Below are positions 55,879 through 63,915 of a DNA stretch of 64,000 nt, piece by piece. The notes under the pieces were generated by a model. That model searched no databases and was not told where the DNA came from. It was given only the letters and a program-made list of their open reading frames with translations. The position numbers were made by a program, and so were the translations under genes. Positions within the stretch are counted from its first letter, which is position 1; the number at the start of each line of letters is the position of its first letter. Origin of the DNA: Halanaerobiales bacterium (GTDB lineage Bacteria; Bacillota; Halanaerobiia; Halanaerobiales; DTU029); contig JAKSCG010000010.1 in NCBI GenBank assembly GCA_022360715.1, positions 20,064-84,063 on the forward strand. The letters are read 5' to 3'.

Positions 55879-56703
55879 TTATTCCAATGTGGTTGCCAAC
55901 AAAAAAATGATCACTTGTCGATTAAAATCTTTAGTCTCTTCATAAGCTCCGTGTCCTATACCTTTGTACACTACCAGTTTGCTATTTTCTATCTGCTTAG
56001 CCATTTCTTCTGAGGAATTTTTACCGACAACTTTGTCACTGTCACCCCCAATAATTAGTGTAGGACATTTAATCTGCTCGAGTTCTTCATAAGCATTATG
56101 ATTAAGACAAGCTTTCGCCTGGATTAAAAATCTGCTAAAAGATTTGGGTTTACCGATTCTACTAATGATGGGATAAAAAACTCTGTATTTTTTTAGATGC
56201 TTTTCAGAAAAAGTTTTTTCCATAGTATCAATCGTTAGTGCTTTATAATCATTTGATTCAGCCAGGTGTATCCAGCTTTTGACAACCCGCTGGATTGTTT
56301 CATTCTGCCTGGAGACCGACACGCCAATGATCAGTTTCTTTACCAACTCAGGATAATCAATAGCCAAAAATTGGGCAATCATTCCACCCTGAGAAATTCC
56401 CATCACATCTGCATTTTTAATACCTAATTTCTCTATAACCGCTCTTTGGTCTCGAGCCATCTCTCTAATACTATACCCTTCGATTAATTGATTCTTTCGA
56501 CTAAAGATATAGATTTTAAATTCTTTTCCAAACTGCTTATAATAATTTGCCAATAACCAAGCTTGAAGCTGGCCCTTGACCGTTTTCAGGCCATCTCCTA
56601 ACCCTGGTAGAATAATCAATGGCTTCTGCCCTTGACCAAAAACTACATAATCCATGTCTGTATTCCCAATTTTAACTTTTTTGCCCTCAGGTTTATTAAA
56701 CAT
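55879..56703 (-). CDS. Alpha/beta hydrolase
   Basis: 274 residues. LIILPGLGDGL is the oxyanion region, GISQGGMIAQ the nucleophile elbow (Ser), IIGGDSDKVVG the Asp and GIGHGAYEE the His. It resembles small esterases or MhpC-type hydrolases. No signal peptide. Its start overlaps the TetR gene by 8 bases, so regulator and hydrolase form one unit, the same plan as the PadR-hydrolase pair. Confidence 0.88.
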   Translation of the reverse strand: MFNKPEGKKVKIGNTDMDYVVFGQGQKPLIILPGLGDGLKTVKGQLQAWLLANYYKQFGKEFKIYIFSRKNQLIEGYSIREMARDQRAVIEKLGIKNADVMGISQGGMIAQFLAIDYPELVKKLIIGVSVSRQNETIQRVVKSWIHLAESNDYKALTIDTMEKTFSEKHLKKYRVFYPIISRIGKPKSFSRFLIQAKACLNHNAYEELEQIKCPTLIIGGDSDKVVGKNSSEEMAKQIENSKLVVYKGIGHGAYEETKDFNRQVIIFLLATTLE

Positions 56704-57337
56704 TCCTCTTTGCCTCCTTACATAATCCTTCTTTGATGATTGTCAGGTATTCTCGGAGCTCTCTCAAATAGTTTTCTTTAACACTCTTTATATTGTTGTC
56801 ATTCAAAATTGTTTTCTTAATAAATTCATCATTAAAGCCCTTCAGTAACCACTTTAAAACATTCAATATCTTCTGCTTATCCCATTTAAATTTATCAAAA
56901 TTGATGCCTTGAAATAATCTATCATAAAATCTGTCACCAACAAGTTCATATCTTTTTTCTATCTTTGGAAAAATCTCTGAATTTTCATCGAAAAAAGCTT
57001 TTTGAATCAGCTTGTATTGGGCTGGATTTCGAAGATACCAAGAAAATTCAATTTCCACATACTGAACCACCCTCTCCAATAAATCATCTGAAAGATTTAC
57101 CGCCTCTCCACTTAACTCGCTAATAAAATTACCTAGAACATAGTCTAAGATATAAAAAAATAAATCTTCTTTGGTGTGAAAATATTTAAACAGACTTCCT
57201 TTGCTTATTCCTGCTTTTTTAACAATCCTATTAGTAGAACTTTCATTATAGGTCTTTTCTGCAAATTCAATTAATGCAGTTTGAGTGATTCTAGCTTGTT
57301 TTTCTTCCGGCAAATTAAAAAATAGTTTTTTGGGCAT
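56696..57337 (-). CDS. TetR-family regulator
   Basis: 213 residues from ATG 57337 (SD GGGGAGGAA). The HTH is ALIEFAEKTYNESSTNRIVK, then AGISKGSLFKYFHTKEDLF. Two TGACC-N4-GGTCA operators lie between its promoter and start, so it should repress itself and the overlapping hydrolase. A frame from 57433 runs through the operators and promoter and is rejected as start. Confidence 0.92.
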   Translation of the reverse strand: MPKKLFFNLPEEKQARITQTALIEFAEKTYNESSTNRIVKKAGISKGSLFKYFHTKEDLFFYILDYVLGNFISELSGEAVNLSDDLLERVVQYVEIEFSWYLRNPAQYKLIQKAFFDENSEIFPKIEKRYELVGDRFYDRLFQGINFDKFKWDKQKILNVLKWLLKGFNDEFIKKTILNDNNIKSVKENYLRELREYLTIIKEGLCKEAKRNV

Positions 57338-57351
57338 GTAATTCCTCCCCG

Positions 57352-57396
57352 ATGACCAAGCGGTCATTTGATAGGCAAAAAATGACCACTTGGTCA
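57352..57396 (-). promoter_or_regulatory. Two TetR operators in tandem
   Basis: TGACC-AAGC-GGTCA at 57353-57366 and TGACC-ACTT-GGTCA at 57383-57396. Their centres are 30 bp apart, about three helical turns. Confidence 0.85.
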
Positions 57397-57404
57397 CTAC
57401 AAAT

Positions 57405-57433
57405 AATATATCATAAAATAACACCGATTTCAA
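57405..57433 (-). promoter_or_regulatory. tetR promoter
   Basis: Minus-strand TTGAAA (57428-57433) and TATATT (57405-57410), spacing 17, with TGA before the -10. The operators start 8 bases downstream of the -10. Confidence 0.75.
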
Positions 57434-57486
57434 CCATAATTATCTTTTTTCTCCCAAGTCTATACCAATTACTGCAATATGAACAA

Positions 57487-58092
57487 TTAGATCGATGATT
57501 CGCCCATTTCTTCTTGAAGCCACTTTATCATCAATTTAAAACTAGACTGAGCAATTTTTTTATTTTGATGAAGATAATAATCGCGATAGACACCATTGGA
57601 AAAACTATTTAAAGCACTACCAACTTCGGTTGCTCTTTCGATCGGTAACCCTTGGGAATTTAACAGTGCTATAATATAGTCCCTACTGGCGAAATAGATA
57701 TTTAAGTGCCTTGTTTTCATAGAATTTGGTGCCTTTGGAGACTCAGCAAGTAAGGTTAACTGTTTCCATAGTTTATTACTATCTAGTGCATATACTTCAC
57801 TCTCTAAGTCTAAGATCAATTCCCGCATCGATTCAACCAGATTGTTATTCAAATTCCCTGGCCAGTTAGATTCTACATCCTTAACCTTTTCTTTAAATGC
57901 ATACTCTAACAACTCATCCAGTAGGCCATCTCGATTATTAAAATAGCGGACTAACGTCATTGGGGACACATCTGCAGCTTTGGCTGCACCTCGAAAACTA
58001 AATTCTAATAGACCAACCTCTTCTAAATAGCTGGATATTTTTTTGATAAGCTCTAAACGGCGCTCAGCTCTCCCATATTTTTTCTCACTCAA
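57487..58092 (-). CDS. TetR-family regulator of the duplicated hydrolases
   Basis: 201 residues. The HTH is at about 12-58 (ISSYLEEVGLLEFSFRGAAKAADVSPMTLVRYFNNRDGLLDEL split over two helices). The C-terminal domain is of TetR type without a clear ligand hint. It lies 14 bases downstream of the second hydrolase copy, so it closes that operon. The 34-bp palindrome on the operon promoter is its likely operator. Confidence 0.9.
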   Translation of the reverse strand: MSEKKYGRAERRLELIKKISSYLEEVGLLEFSFRGAAKAADVSPMTLVRYFNNRDGLLDELLEYAFKEKVKDVESNWPGNLNNNLVESMRELILDLESEVYALDSNKLWKQLTLLAESPKAPNSMKTRHLNIYFASRDYIIALLNSQGLPIERATEVGSALNSFSNGVYRDYYLHQNKKIAQSSFKLMIKWLQEEMGESSI

Positions 58093-58106
58093 ATCTTCTC
58101 CTCCCT

Positions 58107-59282
58107 TTACTGCAAACTCAATCTCTCTTGATACTCAATCCCTGGATAACTAAACTCATTCAATTTAATACCACCAACACCTAATAAATATTTAGCAAAA
58201 AAGGCGGAATGAAACTTAGTAATGATCTCTCTATATTCATACTTTTCTCTTAACCCCACCTTATTTCCCATTAAGATCGCTTGGCGAGATGCAAATAATA
58301 CATCACAAAATCCCCAATGTCCCGTCTTATCAACAACAATTAGGTATGAATCCTGAGTATTGTAAATAAAGGTGGTGCGAGCAGTATTCCGCATCAAATT
58401 TGCTCCAATAACCAAAAAAGGAGTCTTAATATCTTTGTGCAGATAATCGCCCCAAGTCCCGCCATCTATATTAATGCCACAGATAAATCTTTTATCAACA
58501 TAGCTTACTTGAGCAGAGGTAGCACCGCCCAAAGAATGCCCTGTAATACCAAGTCCTCTATCTAATTGTAACTTATTTTTGAAGATAGATTCTATCTTTC
58601 CACTATTGATTCCTTCTAATTGATCTGTAACAAAGATAGTATCATCAGCCCACCTTTTCACACTATCATTAAAATGAACATCATTATACAGAAATTCTGC
58701 CACCTCCATTGCTTTAGCATCAGAATAAGTATTCTTATCTCGCAAAAGCTTCGTAATTTTTTTAACATATTCTTTATCAAAAGACTTTTTTTGGATTTTG
58801 ATAATGGAGTTATGCACTTTAATAATACTTCCATCAGTATATTTTACTCCTGATGACTCGTAAGGATGTCCAACAGATATGACGATATAACCAAGACTCG
58901 CCAGATCAGAACACAAAACAGTACTTTGCATTTGATAAGAGATATATCCTTGATTGAAGAAGATAACTGGAAAATGATCTTTCTTTTGAGAGACAGGGAT
59001 ATTCTCATATACATGGGTTTTGAGATTAACCATTCTCTTGGACCAAAAACCATATGTCAGTTTGCTTAGTTTTTCTAAAGCCTCCGAAAAAGCGTATGGT
59101 GCCGGTTTTTTCCCTTCTGAGCTATCCGCCGGATAAAAAATAGTCACGGAAATTCTTCTTTGGGCATCCTCCTCTTCAAAAGGAAATACTTGCCTTCTAC
59201 TCTGATCAATCAAGTCCATATGGGTGATTCCAACTATATACTCCCCAATTGGTTTTGGTAGTTCCTGAAGATTTCCAAACAT
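58107..59282 (-). CDS. PAF-acetylhydrolase-like alpha/beta hydrolase, copy 2
   Basis: 391 residues. Nucleophile elbow ITGHSLGGATSAQV, likely Asp in NIDGGTWGDYL and His in KTGHWGFCD. The N-terminal half holds the family strand VIFFNQGYISYQMQ and the VISVGHPYESSGVKY region. It resembles platelet-activating factor acetylhydrolase/dienelactone-type enzymes. It is highly similar along its whole length to the gene just upstream, so it is a recent tandem duplicate. The start is ATG at 59282 with GGGAGGG upstream. Confidence 0.9.
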   Translation of the reverse strand: MFGNLQELPKPIGEYIVGITHMDLIDQSRRQVFPFEEEDAQRRISVTIFYPADSSEGKKPAPYAFSEALEKLSKLTYGFWSKRMVNLKTHVYENIPVSQKKDHFPVIFFNQGYISYQMQSTVLCSDLASLGYIVISVGHPYESSGVKYTDGSIIKVHNSIIKIQKKSFDKEYVKKITKLLRDKNTYSDAKAMEVAEFLYNDVHFNDSVKRWADDTIFVTDQLEGINSGKIESIFKNKLQLDRGLGITGHSLGGATSAQVSYVDKRFICGINIDGGTWGDYLHKDIKTPFLVIGANLMRNTARTTFIYNTQDSYLIVVDKTGHWGFCDVLFASRQAILMGNKVGLREKYEYREIITKFHSAFFAKYLLGVGGIKLNEFSYPGIEYQERLSLQ

Positions 59283-59305
59283 AATAACCCTCCCAAATTA
59301 AAATA

Positions 59306-59325
59306 TGTGTTAACATTGTTACGTA
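59306..59325 (-). repeat. Half of the operator palindrome between the two hydrolase copies
   Basis: The 20 bases match the left half plus three bases of the 34-bp palindrome at 60532-60565. The right half is missing. It marks one end of the duplicated unit. Confidence 0.8.
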
Positions 59326-60504
59326 TTAAGTAATCTGCAAACTCAATTTCTCTTGATATTCAATCCCTGGATAAATTAACTCATTTAATTTAACACCACC
59401 AACACCTAATAAATATTTAGCAAAAAAGGCGGAATGAAACTTGGTAATGATCTCTCTAAATTCATACTTTTCTCTTAAGCCCACCTTATTTCCCATTAAG
59501 ATCGCTTGGCGAGATGCAAATAATACATCACAAAATCCCCAATGTCCCGTCTTATCAACAGCAATTAGGTATGAATCCTGAGAATTGTAAATAAAGGTGG
59601 TGCGAAGAACATTCCGAATGAAATTTTGTCCAATAACCAGAAAAGGCGTCTTAATGTCTTTGTACAGATAATCGCCCCAAGTCCCGCCATCTATATTAAT
59701 ACCACAGAAAAATCTTTCATCAACATAGCATACTTGAGCAGAAATAGCCCCGCCTAAAGAATGCCCCGTAATACCAAATCCTCTGTCTAATTGCAGCTTA
59801 TTTATGAAGATAGATTCTACTTTTCCACTATTGATTCCTTCTAATTGATCTGCAACAAAGATAGTATCATCAGCCCATCTTTTCACACTATCATTAAAAT
59901 GAATATCATTAAAAAGAAATTCTGCAGCCTCCATTGCTTTAGCATCAGAATAAGTATTCTTTTCTCGCAAAAGCTTGGTAAATTGTTTAATATATTCTTT
60001 ATCGAAAGCATTTTTTTGGATCTCAATAATATCGTTATGCACTTCAATAATACTTCCATCAGTAAATTTTACTGCCGATGACTCGTAAGGATGTCCAACA
60101 GATATGACAATATAACCAAGACTCGCCAGATCAGAACACAAAACAGTACTTTGCATTTGATAAGAAATAAATCCTTGATTAAAGAAAATAATTGGAAATT
60201 GATCTTTCTTTTGAGAAACAGGGATATCCTCATATATATGGGTTTTGAGATTAGCCATTCTCTTGGACCAAAAACCATATGTCAGTTTGCTAAGTTTTTC
60301 TAAAGCCTCCGGAAAAGCGTATGGTGCCGGTTTTTTCCCTTCTGAGCTATCCGCCGGATAAAAAATTGTCAAGGGAACTTTTCTTTGAGCATCTTCTTCT
60401 TCAAAAGGAAATACTTGCCTTCTACTTTGATCAATCAAGTCCATATGGGTGATTCCAACTATATACTCCCCAATTGGTTTTGGTCGTTCCTGAAGATTTC
60501 CAAA
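59326..60504 (-). CDS. PAF-acetylhydrolase-like alpha/beta hydrolase, copy 1
   Basis: 392 residues from ATG 60504 (SD GGGAGGGG). Same layout as the downstream copy: elbow ITGHSLGGAISAQV, NIDGGTWGDYL, KTGHWGFCD. It differs by scattered substitutions and two extra C-terminal residues. It is the first gene of the hydrolase-hydrolase-TetR operon, with the complete palindrome and a good promoter upstream. A frame from 60564 includes the palindrome and is rejected as start. Confidence 0.9.
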   Translation of the reverse strand, partial: FGNLQERPKPIGEYIVGITHMDLIDQSRRQVFPFEEEDAQRKVPLTIFYPADSSEGKKPAPYAFPEALEKLSKLTYGFWSKRMANLKTHIYEDIPVSQKKDQFPIIFFNQGFISYQMQSTVLCSDLASLGYIVISVGHPYESSAVKFTDGSIIEVHNDIIEIQKNAFDKEYIKQFTKLLREKNTYSDAKAMEAAEFLFNDIHFNDSVKRWADDTIFVADQLEGINSGKVESIFINKLQLDRGFGITGHSLGGAISAQVCYVDERFFCGINIDGGTWGDYLYKDIKTPFLVIGQNFIRNVLRTTFIYNSQDSYLIAVDKTGHWGFCDVLFASRQAILMGNKVGLREKYEFREIITKFHSAFFAKYLLGVGGVKLNELIYPGIEYQEKLSLQIT

Positions 60505-60531
60505 CATAATAACCCCTCCCAAATAAAAATA

Positions 60532-60583
60532 TGTGTTAACATTGTTACGTAACAATGTTAACACAAGATTAAGTCCATGTCAA
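60532..60583 (-). promoter_or_regulatory. Hydrolase operon promoter with 34-bp palindromic operator
   Basis: Minus-strand TTGACA (60578-60583) and TAACAT (60555-60560), spacing 17. A perfect 34-bp palindrome (60532-60565, arms TGTGTTAACATTGTTAC) covers the -10 and the start-site region. Confidence 0.88.
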
Positions 60584-60672
60584 TACCTTTGTTAATTCAT
60601 TCAAGTTCTTTTCCATTGCTACCTGCCAAACTTTTATATCAAAAATTTTCTTGATAATCATTTGCGACTTCG

Positions 60673-60819
60673 TCAATGATATCTTTGGCTGGGAAGCCTA
60701 ACAATCATCTCATCAACAAGGTAAAAAGTACAATTATCATTCCCACTGATTTGGACGGGATTAATAGTTAGATTAGCCCATTCTGGAAACTGAGTTTTAA
60801 TCAGTCTTGTAACCAAATC
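60673..60819 (-). pseudogene. N-terminal fragment of an aminoglycoside phosphotransferase
   Basis: The minus strand encodes 48 residues between stops: LVTRLIKTQFPEWANLTINP, then ISGNDNCTFYLVDEMIVRLP. This matches the start of the APH family (ATP-binding N-lobe with DN.TF.LGDEM.VRLP). A TGA ends it and no kinase core follows. No start codon is kept. The rest of the 60566-60928 gap shows only an unrecognised short frame (minus strand, ending near 60572). Confidence 0.7.
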
Positions 60820-60858
60820 TTAAGCAGCATAAAAAAACGTCATAAGTTGTTAAAACCT

Positions 60859-60876
60859 ATGAAGTATCCACTTCAT
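60859..60876 (-). terminator. Small hairpin after the ABC ATPase gene
   Basis: ATGAAGT/ACTTCAT stem with a 4-base loop. On the minus strand AGGTTTT follows. Weak terminator call. Confidence 0.4.
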
Positions 60877-60928
60877 TGAGCTTATCTGTTAAACTGTGAG
60901 GCCCTTATTTTAGCGAATTGGCTATATT

Positions 60929-61729
60929 TTATGATTTACAGATTCTAATGGGAAAAATTGTTCGCAATCTTTTTTTGTTTTCCACTAACTCTAGTATTCG
61001 CGAATCAACTTCAAAAAATTTTCTAATGTTGCTTTCGTTGACTATATCTTTTGTGTTTCCATATATATGATGAGTATTATTTGAAAACATAATAGTTTTA
61101 TCGGATATTTTCAAGGCATGAGCAGGATAATGTGTGTTAATGATACAAGTGATATTTTTTTCTTCAGATAATTTTTGAATAATATTAAGTATTACCAACT
61201 GATTTTTAATATCTAAATTTGACTCCGGTTCATCAAGGATCAAGATATATGGTTCAGATACTAAAGCTCTTGCGATCAGAACCATTTGTAATTCTCCACC
61301 ACTGAGTTCTGAAACAATCTTTCCCTTTAATTTTATTATATTTAGTTCCTCCAAAGCCCATTCACATAGTTTTTGATCTTGATTAGACGGCATTGATAAC
61401 ACACCCAAATGAGGATTTCTCCCCATTAATACCATTTCCATAACGCTATAAGGAAAAATCGTTGCTTTAGCTTGTGGTACATAGCTAATTTTTTTCCAAA
61501 TATCGCTAGTGCTCATGGAGTAAAATGATTTACCGTCAATTATCGTTTCTCCCTTATTCCACTTTAAAAATCCCATCATACATTTCAAAAAGGTCGTTTT
61601 ACCAACACCATTTGGCCCAAGTATGGTTAATATCTCACTTTTTTCAATCGTAAAATTGACATTTTCAAAGAGAATAGGGTTTTTGTAATAACCAAAAGTT
61701 CCGTCCACAACTCCAAATTTCACGCCCAT
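60929..61729 (-). CDS. Iron-complex/B12-type ABC importer ATPase
   Basis: 266 residues. Walker A GPNGVGKTT, signature LSGGELQMVLIARAL, Walker B LILDEPESNLD and H-loop NTHYPAHAL. This is the FecE/BtuD class. It drives uptake through the permease whose gene overlaps it by 10 bases. The ligand (siderophore, haem, cobalamin or another metal complex) cannot be told from sequence. GGAGGTAG precedes the start. Confidence 0.94.
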   Translation of the reverse strand: MGVKFGVVDGTFGYYKNPILFENVNFTIEKSEILTILGPNGVGKTTFLKCMMGFLKWNKGETIIDGKSFYSMSTSDIWKKISYVPQAKATIFPYSVMEMVLMGRNPHLGVLSMPSNQDQKLCEWALEELNIIKLKGKIVSELSGGELQMVLIARALVSEPYILILDEPESNLDIKNQLVILNIIQKLSEEKNITCIINTHYPAHALKISDKTIMFSNNTHHIYGNTKDIVNESNIRKFFEVDSRILELVENKKRLRTIFPIRICKS

Positions 61730-62760
61730 CTACCTCCTGTTTTCCGTAACAAATAAGCAAAAAATGGTGCTCCGATGACTGCTGTTAGTATGGATAAGGG
61801 GATTTCAGCAGATGTTAGAATCCGCGACATATTATCAATGAGTAATAAATAAAAGCCCCCCAAAAATATACTGGCTGGTATTAAGACTTTGTGATCATTC
61901 CCGACGATCATCCTGCCTACGTGTGGAATAACTAACCCGATCCAACCAACGATCCCACAAAGAGCTACTGAAACCGCGGTGATGACTGTAGATGCTCCTA
62001 TGATAATTAACCTATATTTAGTTATATCTATTCCCAGTGACCTAGCCTCTTCTTCTGATAAAGACAGGATATTAATTTTCCATCTTAACAAGACCAGAAT
62101 AATCATCCCACCTATGATAAAAGGGCTGCTGATTATCACATCATTTATTGATGTTCCAGTCAAACTCCCCATGAGCCAATAGACGATTTCAGGTAATTTA
62201 TCATCTGGATCAGCAACATACTTAATCAAAGATATGAGGGCAGTAAAGAATGCACCAGTTATCACTCCGGAGAGTACTAACATAAATAAAGTGGAAGCTT
62301 TTTTTCGTTTGCTAATCAGGTAAGTAATCATAACAGCGCCAATTCCAAAAGCAAGAGCCATTATTTGAATCACAAAAACATTACTGGATAGCAAAATACC
62401 AAGTGCGGCTCCAAATCCAGCTCCAGCAGAAACTCCTAACACATGAGGGCTAACAAGGGGATTACCAAAAATTGATTGAAAAGCGGTTCCTGAAACCGAT
62501 AGTCCCGCTCCAATAATCAATGCCATCAGTACCCTAGGTAAACGCACTTTTAAGATGATTAACTCTTCAATAGGTTCCCAGATTGATTCTACTGGAATAA
62601 AATTGGACAACAACAAAGAAAATGTAGTTTGTGGGTTTACATAATATCTTCCGATACATAACGAAACGATTAATAATATCAAAGGAAGTAAAGCAAGAAT
62701 TAATAGTTTCCCCTTATTGCTTTTTTTAGTCAGCTTCATTTTTTCATTCAGCCCTTTCAT
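61720..62760 (-). CDS. Iron-complex/B12-type ABC importer permease (FecCD family)
   Basis: 346 residues with about ten membrane helices. The family signatures are LPRVLMALIIGAGLSVSGTAFQ, NPLVSPHVLGVSAGAGFGAA and GIVGWIGLVIPHVGRMIVGNDH. It probably forms a homodimer as in BtuC. The gene lies 13 bases after the binding-protein stop and overlaps the ATPase, so the three make one operon. Confidence 0.95.
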   Translation of the reverse strand: MKGLNEKMKLTKKSNKGKLLILALLPLILLIVSLCIGRYYVNPQTTFSLLLSNFIPVESIWEPIEELIILKVRLPRVLMALIIGAGLSVSGTAFQSIFGNPLVSPHVLGVSAGAGFGAALGILLSSNVFVIQIMALAFGIGAVMITYLISKRKKASTLFMLVLSGVITGAFFTALISLIKYVADPDDKLPEIVYWLMGSLTGTSINDVIISSPFIIGGMIILVLLRWKINILSLSEEEARSLGIDITKYRLIIIGASTVITAVSVALCGIVGWIGLVIPHVGRMIVGNDHKVLIPASIFLGGFYLLLIDNMSRILTSAEIPLSILTAVIGAPFFAYLLRKTGGRWA

Positions 62761-62773
62761 GTCATGTTAGAAT

Positions 62774-63883
62774 TTAGAAGTTTTTTCCTTGACCTCTGAT
62801 CATGGCTTTCTCTCTAATCGGATGCAATATTCTAAACACATCTTCATCGGAGATATCATACTTATAGAATTTTTGATAATAGTCCTTTATCTCTCGTTCC
62901 ATCTGATAATAACTAAATACTTGTGGATAATTTTTCTGAGCCATCCATTGCAACATAAGTGGTACATCAGCGCTAGGGGGGAACCATCTTGCTATACCAA
63001 CAGGTATTTTGTAGACTCGGTTATTTTGAACCGCTTTAATTTCACTCCAGTCCTGTCCTTTTATTTTGTTATCAAGCAAATCCTTGGGCATAGCATTGTT
63101 AAAGATATAGATTACTTCTGGATTCCATTTATAAATTTGCTCCATGTTTGCATTAGATGTTCCATTAATCTTCCCTGCTACATTGATAGCACCAGTTAAG
63201 TTTAACCAGCTATCGCCTTGGTTACCTTTGCCAGAAACAATTATCTCCTTTTCACTAATTCTAAATAAAACCAATGCTCTTGTTTTTTTATCATCTTCAA
63301 ATCGAGCAGTTTTTTCCTCAATTTCTTTCATTACCTCTGTGCCATGGTTAATAATGTTTTCAATATCTGTTTCCTTCTCAAATACTTCTCCCAGTACTTT
63401 AACCCAACAGATCATCATTTCTAAAGCATTGCCTCTTTTTTTCGGTCTGGTATCAATAGCAGGAATACCAAGGTTGCTGTACAACTCAGCTTGTTTGGTA
63501 AATCCGCCGTAATAAAAGATAACATCGGGTTTTAACTTAAGAAGTTCTTCAACATTGACTTCTGAGCCCTTTATAAAAGAATCTGAGATGTTTAATATTT
63601 CCGGAGCTATTTTGCTGAGAATAGAATTTTTGGCATCTTCTTTACTACCCGGATTAATTCCAACTAATTTGCTCAAATCTTCTTCTATTAACCTATAAGC
63701 ACTGGGAAGGGGCACAGATGTCATGACAACTCTGTTGATTTCATCCGCCGGTGGTACGACAACTTTTTGTCCACTGGGACAAATTACCGTTCTTGTGCTT
63801 GCAGCTATCTGTTCTGAATACCCTGTTAACAAAATAGTCACTACCAAAAAAAACATTATACCCCAACTCAACTTCTTATACAT
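62774..63883 (-). CDS. Iron-complex/B12-type ABC importer binding protein lacking a lipobox Cys
   Basis: 369 residues from ATG 63883 (SD GAGGAGGAAGG). The signal segment (about 1-28) ends in LLTGYSEQ, where the lipobox would need Cys at residue 22. The mature part is a class III binding protein (VNVEELLKLKPDVIFYYGGF; MEQIYKWNPEVIYIFN). It may be released to the periplasm after cleavage near IAAS, or anchored by an uncleaved signal. A frame from 63961 overlaps the preceding gene and is rejected. Confidence 0.92.
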   Translation of the reverse strand: MYKKLSWGIMFFLVVTILLTGYSEQIAASTRTVICPSGQKVVVPPADEINRVVMTSVPLPSAYRLIEEDLSKLVGINPGSKEDAKNSILSKIAPEILNISDSFIKGSEVNVEELLKLKPDVIFYYGGFTKQAELYSNLGIPAIDTRPKKRGNALEMMICWVKVLGEVFEKETDIENIINHGTEVMKEIEEKTARFEDDKKTRALVLFRISEKEIIVSGKGNQGDSWLNLTGAINVAGKINGTSNANMEQIYKWNPEVIYIFNNAMPKDLLDNKIKGQDWSEIKAVQNNRVYKIPVGIARWFPPSADVPLMLQWMAQKNYPQVFSYYQMEREIKDYYQKFYKYDISDEDVFRILHPIREKAMIRGQGKNF

Positions 63884-63915
63884 TTTACCTTCCTCCTCTG
63901 GTTTAGTCTTTTCTC

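Noticed and set aside
60570..60700. Short minus-strand frame ending NLNELTKVLTWT
   Set aside because: Overlaps the hydrolase promoter TTGACA, has no SD and no recognisable family.
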